DNA from: Ophiodon elongatus | Lineage: Eukaryota > Chordata > Actinopteri > Perciformes > Hexagrammidae | NCBI GenBank assembly: GCA_016806645.1 | Contig: JACSYO010002129.1 | Span: 62,001-126,000, forward strand | Length of the DNA stretch: 64,000 bases | Direction: 5' to 3' | In this document: positions 1 through 13,496 of the stretch, piece after piece | How positions within the stretch are numbered: the first letter of the stretch is position 1 | How the letters are laid out: each line of letters starts with the position of its first letter | The notes under the pieces: generated by a model | What the model saw: the letters and a program-made list of their open reading frames with translations, nothing else | Told to the model about the DNA's origin: nothing | The model's database searches: none | Translations under genes and position numbers: made by a program

Positions 1-698
1 GCTGGAGGGCGGGGTCCATGTATATTCACCAACTCTCTGCTCCATTAATCAAAAGACACAGCATGTTGGCTCCACCTGTCTGTCAGTGTCCTCTCACATT
101 CCCTGGCCACTTCTTCTCCCCCGGCCACTCCATTGGTCTCCTACACTTGATATGTGCATGTTTAAGGAGAGCGATCTCCTCTCCGTCTTCCCCGACTCTT
201 TTCTGTCCCCGGTCTTTTCTTGCTGACTCCAATCTGCCACTGTCTTTTTCTTCCCTTTTCTTGTTCAACTCCTGTATGCAATTTCCCAATGTTCCTGGAA
301 CAGTAGTAGTGTGTAGTAAGAGTGTGCTGTCCAAGCAGGTTAGAGAAGGTAATTTGAGCCTGTGAGGGCGCCGTGGGGCTCGGATCTAGTTTTGGAAGGT
401 GTGCTGACAGTCAGCAATCCGGCACTGATCACACCAAAGTCACACAGATCGGTTAGATGTGTAAAATCCTGGTGGGAAGAAGGTAAGTGTAAATGAGTTA
501 AGGAGAGCGTGCAGAGAAAGAAGTGATTGTAGTTTTATCCACATAGACAGAGTCGACAGAGATGTCACTTGCCACCGCGGGCCATGTTAGTTTTTGAGCT
601 GAAGTCCATTTGCACCTGACACAATGGGAGAGCAAGTTTTCTGCCTGAATCCACATGTGTCCAGGTCAGGATAAAGGGTATACTTTTGTTCTCTCTGT

Positions 699-700
<2 letters not shown>
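1..700. other. No gene seen
   Basis: Ordinary sequence of mixed composition. Short frames at 18-365 lack splice, start-context or family support. Confidence 0.5.

Positions 701-701
<1 letters not shown>

Positions 702-767
<66 letters not shown>
702..767. repeat. (GT)n microsatellite, interrupted
   Basis: GT dinucleotides over 66 bases with a TATA interruption near 732-736. Confidence 0.95.
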
Positions 768-774
<7 letters not shown>

Positions 775-1332
775 TTATGTGTGAGAGTATGTGTGAGCAG
801 TGTGAGCATATTTAGATGCATTTATTCTGTTTTAATGTGTTTGAGGAACGAATAGCATGTCTCAACTAAGAACTCAGTTTTGACAACACAGTTGGCACAA
901 ACTCAGTTGAACAACACACAACTACACCAGAAAGAAAGAGAGTTGGAGTCTAAGTTGTGCGTTTGAGTTTGAGAGGAGTAGACAAGCGTCTGGTATAGAA
1001 GCAGTTTTAATATGTTAGCCTGTCTCCCTGCTGGCCTCCCCTCCCCCTTTCAGGGACGGCACTAATGCCATTAAGTGTGGGACAGATCTGTTCCATGTCT
1101 GCAGGCCTGCCAGTCTACTGGTCTGCCCCGAGACCACTCTCCATCTAATCCTATCCTCTCTCTCCCTCTATCCTCCGCCTCCCCTCCACGCCAGAGACAG
1201 GAAGAGGCGGCTGGGAGAAAAATCTAATAAATAAATGAGAGGATGCAAGAGGAAAAAAATATATAAATTAAGTTCTTCGTTCTCGTAAATCATGTTGCCA
1301 ACTTCCAGTAGACAGGAGGGCGGAGCTTAGGG

Positions 1333-1355
1333 GAGAGAGAGAGAGAGAGAGAGAG
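1333..1355. repeat. (GA)n microsatellite in purine-rich tract
   Basis: GA repeat inside a purine-rich strand from about 1318 to 1450. Confidence 0.9.
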
Positions 1356-1550
1356 GCAGACCATAGGAGGAAGAGGGAGGGAGAGGCAGAGATAGAGAGA
1401 GAGGGAGTGAGGGAGAGAGCGTGAGAGGGAGAAAAATAGCGAGAGAGTGCGGGAAGCGTTTCTGTTCCACCCTCAACCTAGGCTCGGCTCTGGAGACTCG
1501 GCGGCGAGGTGTTTTTAATTGATTTTTGATTAGATAGACATGAGGACGAG

Positions 1551-1595
1551 GGTGGGGTGGGATGGGGGGTGGGGTAGGGGGTGGGGGGGCGGGGG
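1551..1595 (+). repeat. G-rich block, G-quadruplex-prone
   Basis: Within 45 bases there are seven or more runs of at least four G separated by single bases (A, T or C), for example GGGGTAGGGGGTGGGGGGG. This is well above the minimal G-quadruplex pattern of four G-runs. It lies between two GA repeats (1333-1355 and 1663-1683). Confidence 0.6.
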
Positions 1596-1662
1596 TTGTC
1601 CATTAGCATGAGGGGAATGAACCTTTGAGAGGAAGTGAGTGAGAGAGGAAGGTACAGTGAAG

Positions 1663-1683
1663 GAGAGAGAGAGAGAGAGAGAG
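1663..1683. repeat. (GA)n microsatellite
   Basis: About ten GA units. The minus-strand frames over 1530-1800 are Ser/Leu runs produced by this repeat. Confidence 0.9.
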
Positions 1684-3232
1684 TGAGAGAGGCTGAGATA
1701 AAGAATTGTCAAAGACGCTGTGAAGCGAATGACAAGTAAATAAATGCACAATGCATATTTGATATGCACCGATGGGATAGAACATTTTCCTTTCATTCAA
1801 ACAGCTTAATTGACTAAATTATCTGCATTAATTATACACTATTACCCAAGGGTGTAAGTTTTTCACCGATATAGGATCATTTTCAATCCTGGAGACGGAC
1901 TCACCGACCAGAATTTACTCCAGGATAGTCCTGAAAACTTCTGAAAAACCAGGTTCTTTTATTTCTCTTTTGCCCTTCCTGCTCAGAGATGTGCTCAGGT
2001 CAATGCAGATAGCCAGTAGTATCCTTGTGATCAACTTGTTTATTGATGTTATACAATCACATACAAATATATATATCCATTATGTAACCTTATCCCAGCC
2101 AATGGCAACACCCACCTATTTTCCGACATCTGAACAGCGAAGGAAGAGGTGGATATTTAAATTTAAGTTCACGTAGAAGGCTCCATGGCTCCTGGTGCCT
2201 GAAAGCTTCACATATAAAATTACATTAAAAGTGTTGATCCAGAGTGGAATTGACAGGTAGTGAGTCTGTAAGTCTATCCGGTCCATGGGGAATAGTGCAG
2301 TTGTCTTAGAATAGTAAGATGGTAACTGTTTATCAAAGCGTAAAATGCAATAGAGCAATTTCAAAAAACACATGGACGAGCAGTTAAAGTGCATTAAACA
2401 GGGACAACTCTAAGCAAGTTTAAACAAAAAAACACATACATTCACTGAGAGGTCAGCTATGACCAGTGGCTAATTTTATAGCCAAAAATAAGACAAGTGT
2501 GGACCAAAAACACCACAGATTAAGCAAAAAAATAAAAGTAAAAAAAAAAATTGGTAGTATAGTCTGTATATATTCATAAAATCAATCAGGATTGAAATCT
2601 TAAAGTCAATCTTAATTACAACTATAAATATCGGATCCATCACCAATTGTAAAAGGGTATAAAAGAGAGCTGTACTCCGTGGTATCAAGTGAATATTCCC
2701 CAATAAGACTAAAGAGTCTGTAATCTGTAGCTTACACATGTCTGTTGAAGTGATTAGTCATTAGTAAACTGTAAAAGCCTACAATTGTGCAGGCAGAGCT
2801 CATAAAGAGAGTGTCTCTTTCTATCTAGTAGTTAGCGCTCCCCCAGTCTCAGCACAGTTATTTGCTGTTATTTGGAGACTGAATGTCATTGTTCTATCTC
2901 GTCTAAATGAAACATAAACTGTTCCACTGTTCCAATAAACTGCTCCAAACATGTTTGGTGTGATCACACTCTAAGTGTCCCCTCATGCTCATTGCAATTG
3001 ACACATAAACTCCTGCCTCAGTCTCTGCTAACTGAGAAGCTGCTGAAACTAAAACCTGGTTGAAAGATTTGTTTTATTCATACGGTTGAAAGTTACATGG
3101 ACAAATAATAGATATTCTTGAGCAATACACCTTCTGTGAATTTTTTATAAATTACATCTGCTAAGATAAATGTCACACTCATAAATAGACAGAGATGGCC
3201 AAAGATACTTTAGTATTAAGATAATAATGACA

Positions 3233-3242
3233 TAATTAATTA
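3233..3242. promoter_or_regulatory. Paired homeodomain (P2-type) palindrome
   Basis: TAATTAATTA is a perfect palindrome in an AT-rich stretch without genes. Weak evidence on its own. Confidence 0.2.
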
Positions 3243-3989
3243 GCAGTATTTCTTATTTATTACATTAGTTTTTACATCAAATGATCTAACAACCTAAAGT
3301 AATTATTTTATCTTATCTTGAGACACCTATTCACACCTATTCATGCTTATATGATAAAAACAGCAGGGAATTTACTTCAATTACAGAATAAGAAATTACA
3401 AAAAGAAAAATGAATCATCCTTGCACAGAAAAAGGCACGGACAAATGACCTCTCACATATTGATCGCTGCTCACCCTCACACACAGCATAATAACAAACA
3501 GCGAGCACACTAGTGTTGATATCTGTTTTATTATTTTCATAATTCCTATTTTTCCTCAGGTTTAGTTTTAATGGTTGAGCTACCAAGAAGAGAAACACAA
3601 CACGGTATTCTCCAACCATAAATTAGATTTGCACCTCCAGCAAACTTTCACTTTGCTACTTGGTAACTTGTCTCGGTTCTCATAAGTTTTCTAGTCTCCA
3701 GACGCCCTCCCCTCCCCCCTCCTCCCCAACTCTCATCCTCCTGGTCAGTGAAACTGGTCCCAGCTGCACTTAAACAGAAACCCAGAGCTGCGGACGTAGA
3801 CACATTCACACACTCCCACTCCCTCACCGATTCCCTCTGAGGCACATAGGGTTAGAGTAATATCCAAAGTGCAGGTGGGACCTCGCTTTCGTAGCGAGGC
3901 TGAACAAAGCAGGGCGAGAGCATGAGACAAGTAATGGAGTGATGATCACTGCAGAGATTGAACAATCAAAGTGGGGAGGTTGATGGGGA

Positions 3990-4004
3990 GGGGGGGGGGG
4001 GGGG
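3990..4004 (+). repeat. Homopolymer G15
   Basis: An uninterrupted run of 15 G. Long G runs are rare, slippage-prone and a common place for assembly length errors. Confidence 0.9.
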
Positions 4005-7000
4005 ACTTAGGGAACCTGCACACTAATTGTATCTTATGACTAATTGGTAAATTAGTGAAACCTATTTCAAGGCGCCAGGCTTAGCTTTGGGGGACACCCA
4101 CAGCTCATTATAGACTCATATTCTGGGCAGAGGAGGAGAAAAATAAAGGAAATTATACAATTGCTCAGGTGAGAATGGCAATTAAGCGAGTGCTTAAGAA
4201 GAGGAGGAAATGAAGCCTCATACACGCATAATTTACTATACTCTCTTGTGTCTGGCTTTAAATCACCGCCGATCCAGGCCACATATTTATGGTGGCATGG
4301 AGAGGGAACAAGCACTGTATGTGTTTTTGTTTATTTGCATCAGTGTGTGTATGTTTGTGTGCAGGCAAACATGTGTGCATGCATATATTTTCCGATGGTG
4401 TATGAATGTAAATATGCATAATTATGACAATAACTCAGGTTGATGTGGTTGCACTGCAAGTTTTAATCTATTACTTAAATGCAAATTACTGAATTATTTA
4501 ATAATGTCACTGCAAGGTCTATAAAAAGTGAGTCTGTTCTCCCAGTGAAACCATTATAAACCTTCCCTGAACAGCATTTTTCTTACATATTAATGTTATT
4601 ATTTTGAACAGTTTTGATTCTGTGAAGACGCCTCAGGAGGTAAGACGATGTCCTCAAAGACCAATAAGTCCCGCAGGGTTTAACAACAGAAGACGACAAC
4701 TTTGTAGAGAGACGGCCATATTTTTAGATTTAGGGCAGTGAGCTTTACAGGAAATGAAGCAAATGTAAACATCTCAACTACAGATTTCCATGGAGATAGA
4801 CAGCTGCAGAGATGAGAACACCAGTTTAACTGGTTTCCCAGCTTGAGAGCTAGTTGTTCGTTTTCTCAAATATTGATTTACTTGTCAAAGATCACACAAA
4901 TTACACCTCAAATTCTGTTTAAGGGTAGATTTTCACTTCTCCAGAGTGTACCACTCCTGAGAAAACTGTGAGCTACAGTAAGTCATATCCAAAAATACAC
5001 ACAGATGTATGAGGCTTCAACAGTTCAGCTAATGCAGAGTGAAAGTTGTTGGGAAGCAGATGGATAAATCAAAAGGCAAGATATGTGCAATGGCGTCATC
5101 TACATTTTTTCTTTGTCTGCAATCAAAAGGTGTACTTTTCAGACAGAATGTGTGCTCAAAAGCTGTCGAGGTGAGACAAAGAGTTGTTCTGAATGAGTTC
5201 TTAACCTTCAGCCCTGCTCATCTTATCTCTTCCCCTCCACAATTCCCCTCAACACACTAATGCTGCGTGTTGAGTGTTTCTTCACCTGGCCCTGCCTCCT
5301 CCTGTGCTTTTGTTCAAACTCTTCATCACTATTTGGAGGGCATTTAGGATATTTCCACAAGGACACCATCGATCCCTCCAACCCTCCCCCAAACCACCCT
5401 CCCCATCCAATTTACCAGCAGTAAAACTAATATTGTCTTTAATCAGATACAATTAGGCCTGCAAGTTAAGATCTCCTCCCAATTAAAACTCATTAGGCCC
5501 ATAATGTCATTAGGCGAGTCTTGAGTAACCACTGCTTGCATAGGCGGCCCACTCATCACAAACAATGGCGCAAGTTGGTAGCTGTGGCCCATGTGAAGCG
5601 CTTCTTAAAGAGTAACACCAAGGAGAGGAGGTTCAGTCAGTTTTAGTGAAGAACTATCAAACTAGAGAAAACCAAAAGTTCAACCTCACATCTATGAGAA
5701 CAACTCAAGATGGAAATGCTGGCCATGGTAGCAGCTAGGATGTCTTTCTAGTCATAACTGTACAATGAAACTATATGTACCTGAAACTATATGTTTAAGT
5801 TCAAACAGTGCATGAGTCAATGTCATTCTTGTGGAGTTCGAAAGGAAACACTTTGGTAGTAACAGAAGAACCACTGCCGTCTGTCCCTGTTCATTACATA
5901 TCATCTGTGAAATATGAATTAAACAGAGTGACCGTTTTGTACATTCCCATCAAGTATATGTCGTTTTGGAGAATTTGGAGTGAATCTATAAACATTGTTT
6001 TAAAGGAAGCATAATAGTACAAGCAAAAAGGAGCTTTCAAATATGTAAATCACTCTTGAAGTCCCTTCATACACAAATTATGATAATACAGTGCTGACAC
6101 ATGTGATATATAGATACAGCCACCCAGGGGTGCATTTTCAATGTAAGGTGAAACTAAATCAAGCTTGTATTAAAGGAATGTCTGTAATTGTCGGTAGATA
6201 TTAGTAGACATTACTAGACAAACACTCCTTTACAAATAGTTTTGTGATGCTTTAATAACTCTCTGGAATTCAGAGAACCTTTAAAAAAACAATTCAACAA
6301 AAAATGGGTTAAGCATTGACCAGCACCTGTGTTGACCCTAAAAACGTGACCCACAAATATGCACAATAACTGTCATTTTTCTCCAAAACATTGCTCAAAG
6401 AACAAGCAATCAATAACAAGGTAGACCATGTCACTTCTGTTACACCCCCATAAATAAAAGCAGTAGCAAGGTCAAGTTTGAAAGTTTCATTACAGACTGC
6501 AAAATAAAGAAAGAAATGGATTACTGTGTACGAAAACCTAATAAAACATAAAATATCCACAGATGCACAACAAAATGAAAATGAAGAAACAGATTTTCTA
6601 TTTTGCCTGTCATTACCCTACATTAAGCTACTAAAAGAAATGTTGTACAAACGCAGACGGCAAAGCTAATGAAGGTATATTGAATTTGTGGGTCTGTGTC
6701 GTGCTCAAAAGCAGTTCATTACTGAGTCCTGTGCCCACTGCTGACAAGTTTTTCTAAAGCTTTGAGACAGCACTACCTTGAAGTTAATGTGCTAAAGGCA
6801 CACAGACATGGTGCTCTGGTTAGATAGAAATTCATACTATCTCAACACTTCCTTTGAAAGGACTCACAGTACTCAATTTCATTTGGCCACGCAAAGAAAC
6901 ATTTAAGTATATCATTATGTAATTCTGCAAACTTTAAACTACCCAAGCAGGACTCCATTTAAAACGTACAGTATGCTGGTGATAAGAGTGTCTCCGTTGT

Positions 7001-7126
7001 AAAAAGGACATTTATCAGTACAAGGGTTTTAGTTCTGTGGGTAGGGCCTGTAAAATGTCTGTGACACCAATCAGCACTAATTACCGTAGGGGTTTGAGTT
7101 TTTCTCCCGCCTCTAATTGGCCTTTG

Positions 7127-7136
7127 CTGTCAATCA
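7127..7136 (-). promoter_or_regulatory. PBX-MEIS/PREP decamer in a CNE-like block
   Basis: CTGTCAATCA reads TGATTGACAG on the minus strand, the exact TALE homeodomain composite site. TAATTA/CTAATTGG homeodomain cores lie within 60 bases (7076-7120). The block 7060-7230 looks like a conserved enhancer, which I cannot confirm by alignment. Confidence 0.35.
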
Positions 7137-7734
7137 ACAAGTGATTTCTGTTCACAATTGAACTAAGGGGAATGATAGAAGCAGCGATGGCGGGATAATT
7201 GAAAATAATTGAGCAAATTGCAGATTTGAGAAGTTGGCTTCATCAGCACTGCGGGGGTGGAATATAAGCATGTGGAGAGAAGAGAGGTGAACAGAGGAAA
7301 AGCCTGATCTTAATGATAATGAAAAAAATACTCGCCTCCATTTTGCCCCCACCCCTGAGGATAGACCTGCTTATCTGAATAATCTACCCGTACATATCTC
7401 AATGGCACATGCTTGGTAGAAGATGAGCACCTTTGATCTCTGCATCCTGAGCTTCAGCAGCTATTCACCAGCCTGAGGGCTTACATCCAGGCCCTAGTCT
7501 GAAAAAAGCCTCTCGAGCACAGAGGAAGTGTACCTCTGTGGTGCAACTGTGTTGGAGTCTCTGCATTTAATTAAATGTGTGAATTCAGCACTGGGCATGT
7601 GTGAGCATGAGAGAGTGCACACGCTCCTATATATGGATAATATTTTCATGTAAATTTGAGTGTCCAGTATCAAGTCATATTGTAAATATCATGGCAAATG
7701 TATGCACATTTTATATTACCTGTATTTTACTATG

Positions 7735-7795
7735 TGTGTGAGTGTGTGAGTGTGACTGTGAGTGCGTGTGCGTGTGCGTGTGTGTGTGAGTGTGC
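7735..7795. repeat. GTGTGA / GTGTGC degenerate repeat
   Basis: GT-based repeat with frequent GAGT, CTGT and GTGC variants. Confidence 0.8.
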
Positions 7796-8327
7796 AGCAG
7801 CAGAAATCAACCTCAGTATACTCAATTTTTTTTTCCGTGGGTGGATTTGTGTATCTGATAGAGCAGCAATACTGACAAGCTATTGGGACTAAAGGCGGTC
7901 CTTCAGTTTCAGTTGTTTGTCATCTCTTCTTTTTCTTCCTCCTACTCTCCACATTCTCAAGAGCTGCTTACCTTCCACAGCTTTGAAAAAAAACAAAAAA
8001 AACATCTCGCTTGCAATTTACATTTCCATATGCTGCCAGTGGCGCCAGAGAGAGTGGATAATTGGGTTGAAAGTGGCGACGGTGAGAGCAGGATAGAAAG
8101 GGATACAGAGAAGGCCAACTGAAAGAAAAAAAACACAAGCCATTACAGAATGGTTCTCTTTTTTTTCCCTTCACTCGTCATTTTGCCATGCTGCTCTTAA
8201 CCACTTGTGCAGCTGAAAAGATTTACCTTGGCCTCCCATTCTCTCTAACTCCCGCAGAATCACTCTGTACTTGCCTCCCCCAGAGCCTCACTCCCGCCCT
8301 GCTTGTGCCTCATCCATATTCATCCTG

Positions 8328-8341
8328 TCTCTCTCTCTCTC

Positions 8342-8396
<55 letters not shown>
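8328..8396. repeat. (CT)n microsatellite
   Basis: CT units over 69 bases with one CG interruption at 8353-8354. A GA-rich, degenerate complement-like tract follows at 8490-8575. Confidence 0.95.
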
Positions 8397-8400
<4 letters not shown>

Positions 8401-8599
8401 CACCCACAGCATGGCGTTAATACACCAATTAGTACTAAGAGCAGATAATGGACTATGTCATATTGCAAAAGGGAAAGTGAGACACAGCGAGTGAAAGAGA
8501 GAAAAAGAGAGCAAGATTGAGAGGGTGAGTGAGAAAGGGAGAGAGACACAGAGAGAAAAAGAGAAAGAGAGGGGTGGTTGAGGTGTCTTTATGGATGTG

Positions 8600-11160
8600 G
8601 TCTCTGAAATTGTTGAAATGCTGCATTTGTTGTGAACATCCATTCAATGGAAAGAGCATGATGGGAAGAGCGCTTTGGCGGTCACAGGGTTGCTGTATAA
8701 AAGCTGAGGTGTTACACCGACGTTTGGCTGGCTCCAAATACCGACGTCTGTTTGGCTTCGTTGGACTTTTAAACCCTTTTCATTTGTTTCTTCCCCTTCC
8801 ACGACTGGAAATGCCATACAGTTCCCTTTCCTGTCACTGTGTTCATATCTATCCTAAAAATATCAACACCATGAAAACAAATTCAGGTATTTTGCCGATT
8901 AATGTGCCACCAATAAAATATGATTATTTACATAATAGTGATTTGTATTAAACAGATGTATTTTGAAGTAATTCATTGCTGCTTTCAATACATGACATCA
9001 TAACAAATCATTGTATTTCAACCAAAATATACAATTTTCCAATTATTGTACTGATTATTTTATACATGTACCATAATATATCATAACAAGGTATCATAAC
9101 CAAACAAAATGAGACTTTGTGTTTTGTGGTAATAGTGATCATTTTGACTGCAGAACAAGAAGCTTTAGATCTGTGAAAGTAAGCTATTTGCAAATAGGGC
9201 AAGGTGTTATGTAAATAATGGTGCTGCATAAGCATGAGCTCTGACGAGGAAAAATTGGCATTAATCAAACATGAGCTAGAGCAAATTAAAATATGCCAGC
9301 TGTATGACTCCATTTTCTCCAGATATTTTAGAGAGAAAAAAACATGAAATATTCAGGCAAACAGGACCACTGATGCCTTGTTGATAATGTCTCTGTTATC
9401 GTGCAAGACATCACTCTATTGAGAATATAAATGCAACATGGAACACAAGTGAACAAAAATAATTATTATTAACAATGACTGAAATTTTCACAGTCATGGT
9501 CGAGCCTGAATGAATTTATTCAGAGCTAGAACGTCCCTGCACACTAGTACAAAACCACTACAAAGCGACACATTGGCAGGCTCTTATCTCAGACTTCTTT
9601 TCATTTTTCCCATAGCCTGAGTATTTTAACCACTGCATTTATCAACACTTATCTGGATCATTTTATTTGGGCAAAAGAAGGGAAGTAATTATGATGTGGT
9701 GTCGAAAAAGTCTACTTTATAGCTGGAGCTGCTGGACTTTTGATCAGTACCCGATCCACATAAATCACTTTCATCTGTGTTTCTGAGATGAATCTACTGA
9801 TTTGAGAGTCTCTTCAGACAACACAACCATGCAAAGAGTAATTTAACATCATCCTTTACACAACATTTTGAATGTACATACGTTTTTTTTTTCCCCTGCA
9901 AAATGACAATCACAGTCAGCAGCTTGAAAAGACTGGAAGGGAGATTATAACGAACAATTGCGCATGGACAATTCATATATTTGGAAATGTCTTAATGTTG
10001 TTTAGCTTTAGTTATGAGGTAACTGTACACTGTATTTGTGTATACATGTAGAAATTTTCCAGTTGTGTTTGTAATGTATTTTAAAAGCATGGCACTGACC
10101 TAAACACAAATGTTTAGCCTGCATTACAAGAGAATACAATTCAGTCTCGCAACCATGTAATGTAATGATGTCCAGCCTTGAGTAACAAAGTGTAGAGCAT
10201 CTAAGAATCTTTATATAGCAATCTTTACTCTTGACTTTCTATAATGATGTTTTTTTGTGAGTTAAGTGATCAAGCAGTGAGGGCTGCAGTCTGCCAATCT
10301 ACACTTAATCATGTGTAGTCACAATTGTTGTTGCTAAGAGACCAGGGTGCGATGAATAACTGCTCAGACGGTGCAAAGCTTGACTTGTTGCTGTAAATCT
10401 GGGCATGTTTGGCTCTTCCTGGACCATTATGTGAAGTAGGCGATGAGGTTTGCATACAGTCTCTTCAGATTGCACAGAGCCCTGTGACTTTGCATGAATA
10501 GCATTTGATCTTGAAAAATAAAATCCTGATAGTGTGTGACTGCCAAAGAGCACAAACTACATTATGCTAGATGCTTATTGGCACAATGAGTCAGGTGGCC
10601 CATGAAGGTCAATTGACTGGATTTGAGAGTAGTATAACAGAGTAGGTAGGCTACTGTGTGACAGAAGGCTAAGTGGCAAAGGCGTGTAGAGCCCATTCAA
10701 TAGAGCCCAGTATTAGCTATCATAATAGAAACTGACAAAGGCATTTTCAGAGGGGAGAAAAAGATTGCAACATGCACTGTGGACTGGTGCAATTATTGCA
10801 TGTGATATGGAAGTTAAATAATTTAATCTGGCATGTGTAGCCTACTTTGTGTTCACCTGGAGAACAAAGACTGCGAATCCAGAGTTATAAGCACTCTTGG
10901 CAAGGTTGAGGTTAAAACAAATTAAACAATAAAACACTATATAATCTGCATTCAGAGTTCAATAAATAATTAGTGGGTTCATAACAGATGCAGTAAAATA
11001 GTTTCTACTAAAAACATGTACCATTTTAATAATTAATGCAACTTTTCATTTGTAGGAGAAGAAATATAATTATCTTATATTTGAAAGTTTGCATAGTGTC
11101 GCTTTAGGAAAAAATAGATCTGTTATGGTTAAAATGTTGCTATATGATATTTTCTGTATG
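8600..11160. other. AT-rich stretch without recognisable gene
   Basis: No splice-flanked coding segment, RNA gene or assignable repeat was seen. Frames are short, or random in residue content (for example 8529-8951). Confidence 0.45.
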
Positions 11161-11165
11161 TATTC

Positions 11166-12050
11166 ATGGATGTTTTCAAAGAAAAATGGAAGTCGATTGC
11201 AAATTCTAGAGATCTTGTGGGTGCCATAAAAGCAGAAGGCAGGATAATAGCCCTGTTGACCCACAGAAATAGGACAAGGTCAGCCCAGAGGAAAAATACC
11301 AAAAAAGAAGGAACACCGAAGGCTTATTCCACGACTGAAGATCCAGGAGGATGGCAGGAAGAACCAGAGCTGGTCATTGATTATGGGACCTTTAAGTCTC
11401 CAATACCTGACCTGTTATCAACAAAAGAAAATCTAAGGCCCAGCGAAAGGGAGGCACACCACTAAGGACTCAGCAGTAGGAGGAGATGGAGATTAGAAAT
11501 AATTAAATAGTTATAGAAATTGATCGAGAACAAATTAAATGTCTTATCACCTTGTGACCTCACAAAAAGTGTGCATTGATGAGAGTAAAGGGAAATCAAA
11601 GTACAGAGGAGACTGGGCGAACGCAGATGGCTGCGAAAATGGAAGAAAAATAGAAGGCTTGATTATTAAACAAATCATTAGTTTAAGACTTGACATGTAT
11701 GGACGTATGACCTAAAGTGATAGAACTGATGAGAAATGGGGATGATGTTACATATCCCCTCCTTCTCAGTGATGTAAAAGTACCTATTGTGTGCAACTTT
11801 GGCAGGTCTATAGATCTTGTTGGTTAGTCTAGAGTATAAAAGTGACATTTCCAACGCAGCAGTAGTATACTTGCAGCTTAAACCATTTCCAACAACTATT
11901 CACTTTAGTCTTTGCGCTTCTGTGGTACTGTGGTAAAATAGAACCACGCTGTTGCTGCTGAATGTTCCCAAATATAATTAATTGTTTTACAACGTAACTA
12001 GTGTTAAACCGGAAGAGTGAACACAATTACATTCGAACCAAAAGTGAAAA
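11166..12050 (+). mobile_element. Possible decayed LTR-retroelement 3' end
   Basis: A 99-codon plus-strand frame (11166-11465) is rich in charged residues and is not low-complexity, unlike most frames here. It is followed about 265 bases later by a purine run (GAGAAATGGGGA, 11731-11742). From TG at 11743 begins a stretch with a TATA box (TATAAAAG, 11835-11842). The order frame, purine tract, LTR-like promoter is that of a retroelement 3' end. No reverse transcriptase, integrase, matching second LTR or target duplication is visible, and the frame matches no family I know. It could be chance. Confidence 0.22.
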
Positions 12051-12059
12051 AAGTGGCCG

Positions 12060-13440
12060 AGGCAGCATAAAGTGAATAACAAATGTTACAATTAAGGATG
12101 GAGCTGTCGTTAACTACAGGGTTTTCACATAGTATATTTAAGTCAGGCCACTTAAGGGTGCAGATGAGAAGGTAATGGCTTTAGGAAAGAGAATAGCTCG
12201 ATGAATCTCCTCCATACCAGTCAATTCTGATTATGATGTTCTCTACAAAAATATGCAGGCTAATCTGAACCACTTTAGTAAGAAGACTGGGCTGGACTGT
12301 TTTACTGCAGTGCCACGGTAACAATGTGTATGTTGAATATGTGTTTATGAATATATGAAATACTACTAAAATATAATCATAACTGTATATTGCTTCTTCC
12401 TGGAGTTACACATTCCCCTGTGTTGTTATGTTGATGTACTATGGTACTGATATGATAAGCACAAAACTGTACATGTAACACTCTATATGATATAATGTGG
12501 TGCATTAAATGACATATATGATGCAGTGAAAATAAAGGATATGCAGTATGTAGCTTGTATGTACACTACAGTACAGTGTATCATAAAATATGATATACTA
12601 TATGGCATGTTGACCTACTATTCTTATGTGTAGTATGCATATAAACTCTTTGATGTGTCCGATATGTTGATAGAGAAATAAGACAAGATAGCTAATTTCT
12701 AACAAATACTGTAAGTAAGTGAATAACTGATTTGTCAATTTCGCATTAGCAGTATAGCACCAACCTGCACTGTCACTGTGTTTTAGAATAAGTGGCCTCT
12801 TGACAGTTTTCTATTTTTACCTTCAGAATAAAACTGCAAGTGAGAAACCTGACTACTTGGTGTGGTGCATGCTGGTAGTTCAGCAGGCTGAGAAGTAACA
12901 CAGAAAGTCAAACTTTGCTAGAAACTGTTGCTATGTGTCATCCCCTGACTCATCCCCTCACCCGTAAAGCGTATGTGCTGTACAGTAGCTAAATCATGTT
13001 CCAGTAAAGGGTTTTAACTTATTATTTTCAGTTTTTGCTCTGTCCCTAAACTGCCAGTTTATGACACTCCTTAAGCCCAGTCAATATGATTCTTCAGCAA
13101 CTTGTCTGTCAGTGGAAGTACACCAGATAAATAATCTTAAGAAAAATACATCTGTGCATGTGCGCAAGGGCAACAAACTATCTTAGAAGGATTTTCTCCC
13201 CTCTGAGAATCAGTGCCTTGACATTACACATCGCCTGTAGTGCTGTAAAACTAATGAAAAAATATAAAAAGCCCATTGAGATACATTTAAATTCAAGATG
13301 GTGCACCTGATGAAGAAGTCTGTTAATACAGATAAGTTGTTGTGCTGTTGCATGTATATGATTCCCACACAATGTTACTATGGCTTTGTTTATCAATTCA
13401 CTGAGCATACTGTACGGTATGAAAATTATTGGAAATGTGC
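12060..13440. other. AT-rich stretch, many GATAT/TATGATA words
   Basis: Low-complexity AT-rich words cluster at 12420-12660 (ATATGAT, GATATACTATAT, GTACACTACAG). No gene is seen. Confidence 0.45.
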
Positions 13441-13485
13441 TCTTTTTGAAATTCAGAGCACATCTTTGTCCTCCACACGGCTCTC

Positions 13486-13496
13486 AACATGGCGAC
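13486..13496 (+). promoter_or_regulatory. YY1-type motif in a CpG-rich patch
   Basis: AACATGGCGAC matches the strong YY1 motif that often lies just downstream of start sites. The ATG also opens a 10-codon frame (MATAETAARS) ending in TAA. The surrounding 13480-13670 is CpG-rich against AT-rich flanks and lies 1.3 kb upstream of the donor-bearing block ending at 15012. An alternative upstream promoter is possible. Confidence 0.35.

Larger units (their letters stand above)
1800..7060. other. AT-rich stretch without recognisable gene
   Basis: AT-rich DNA with many short stop-interrupted frames. CNE-like homeodomain-core blocks lie at 4021-4070 (three CTAATT/TAATTG cores) and 5461-5520. Possible diverged repeat sequence at 2000-2960 could not be assigned. 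The G15 run at 3990 and the homeodomain palindrome at 3233 are listed separately. Confidence 0.45.

Noticed and set aside
4612..4639. Possible 28-nt microexon (TTTTGAACAG acceptor, GGAG|GTAAGA donor)
   Set aside because: The donor is good, but the pyrimidine tract is weak, the length is not a multiple of three, and no neighbouring exon is known.
8188..8494. Plus frames across the CT repeat
   Set aside because: Ser-Leu runs made by (CT)n.
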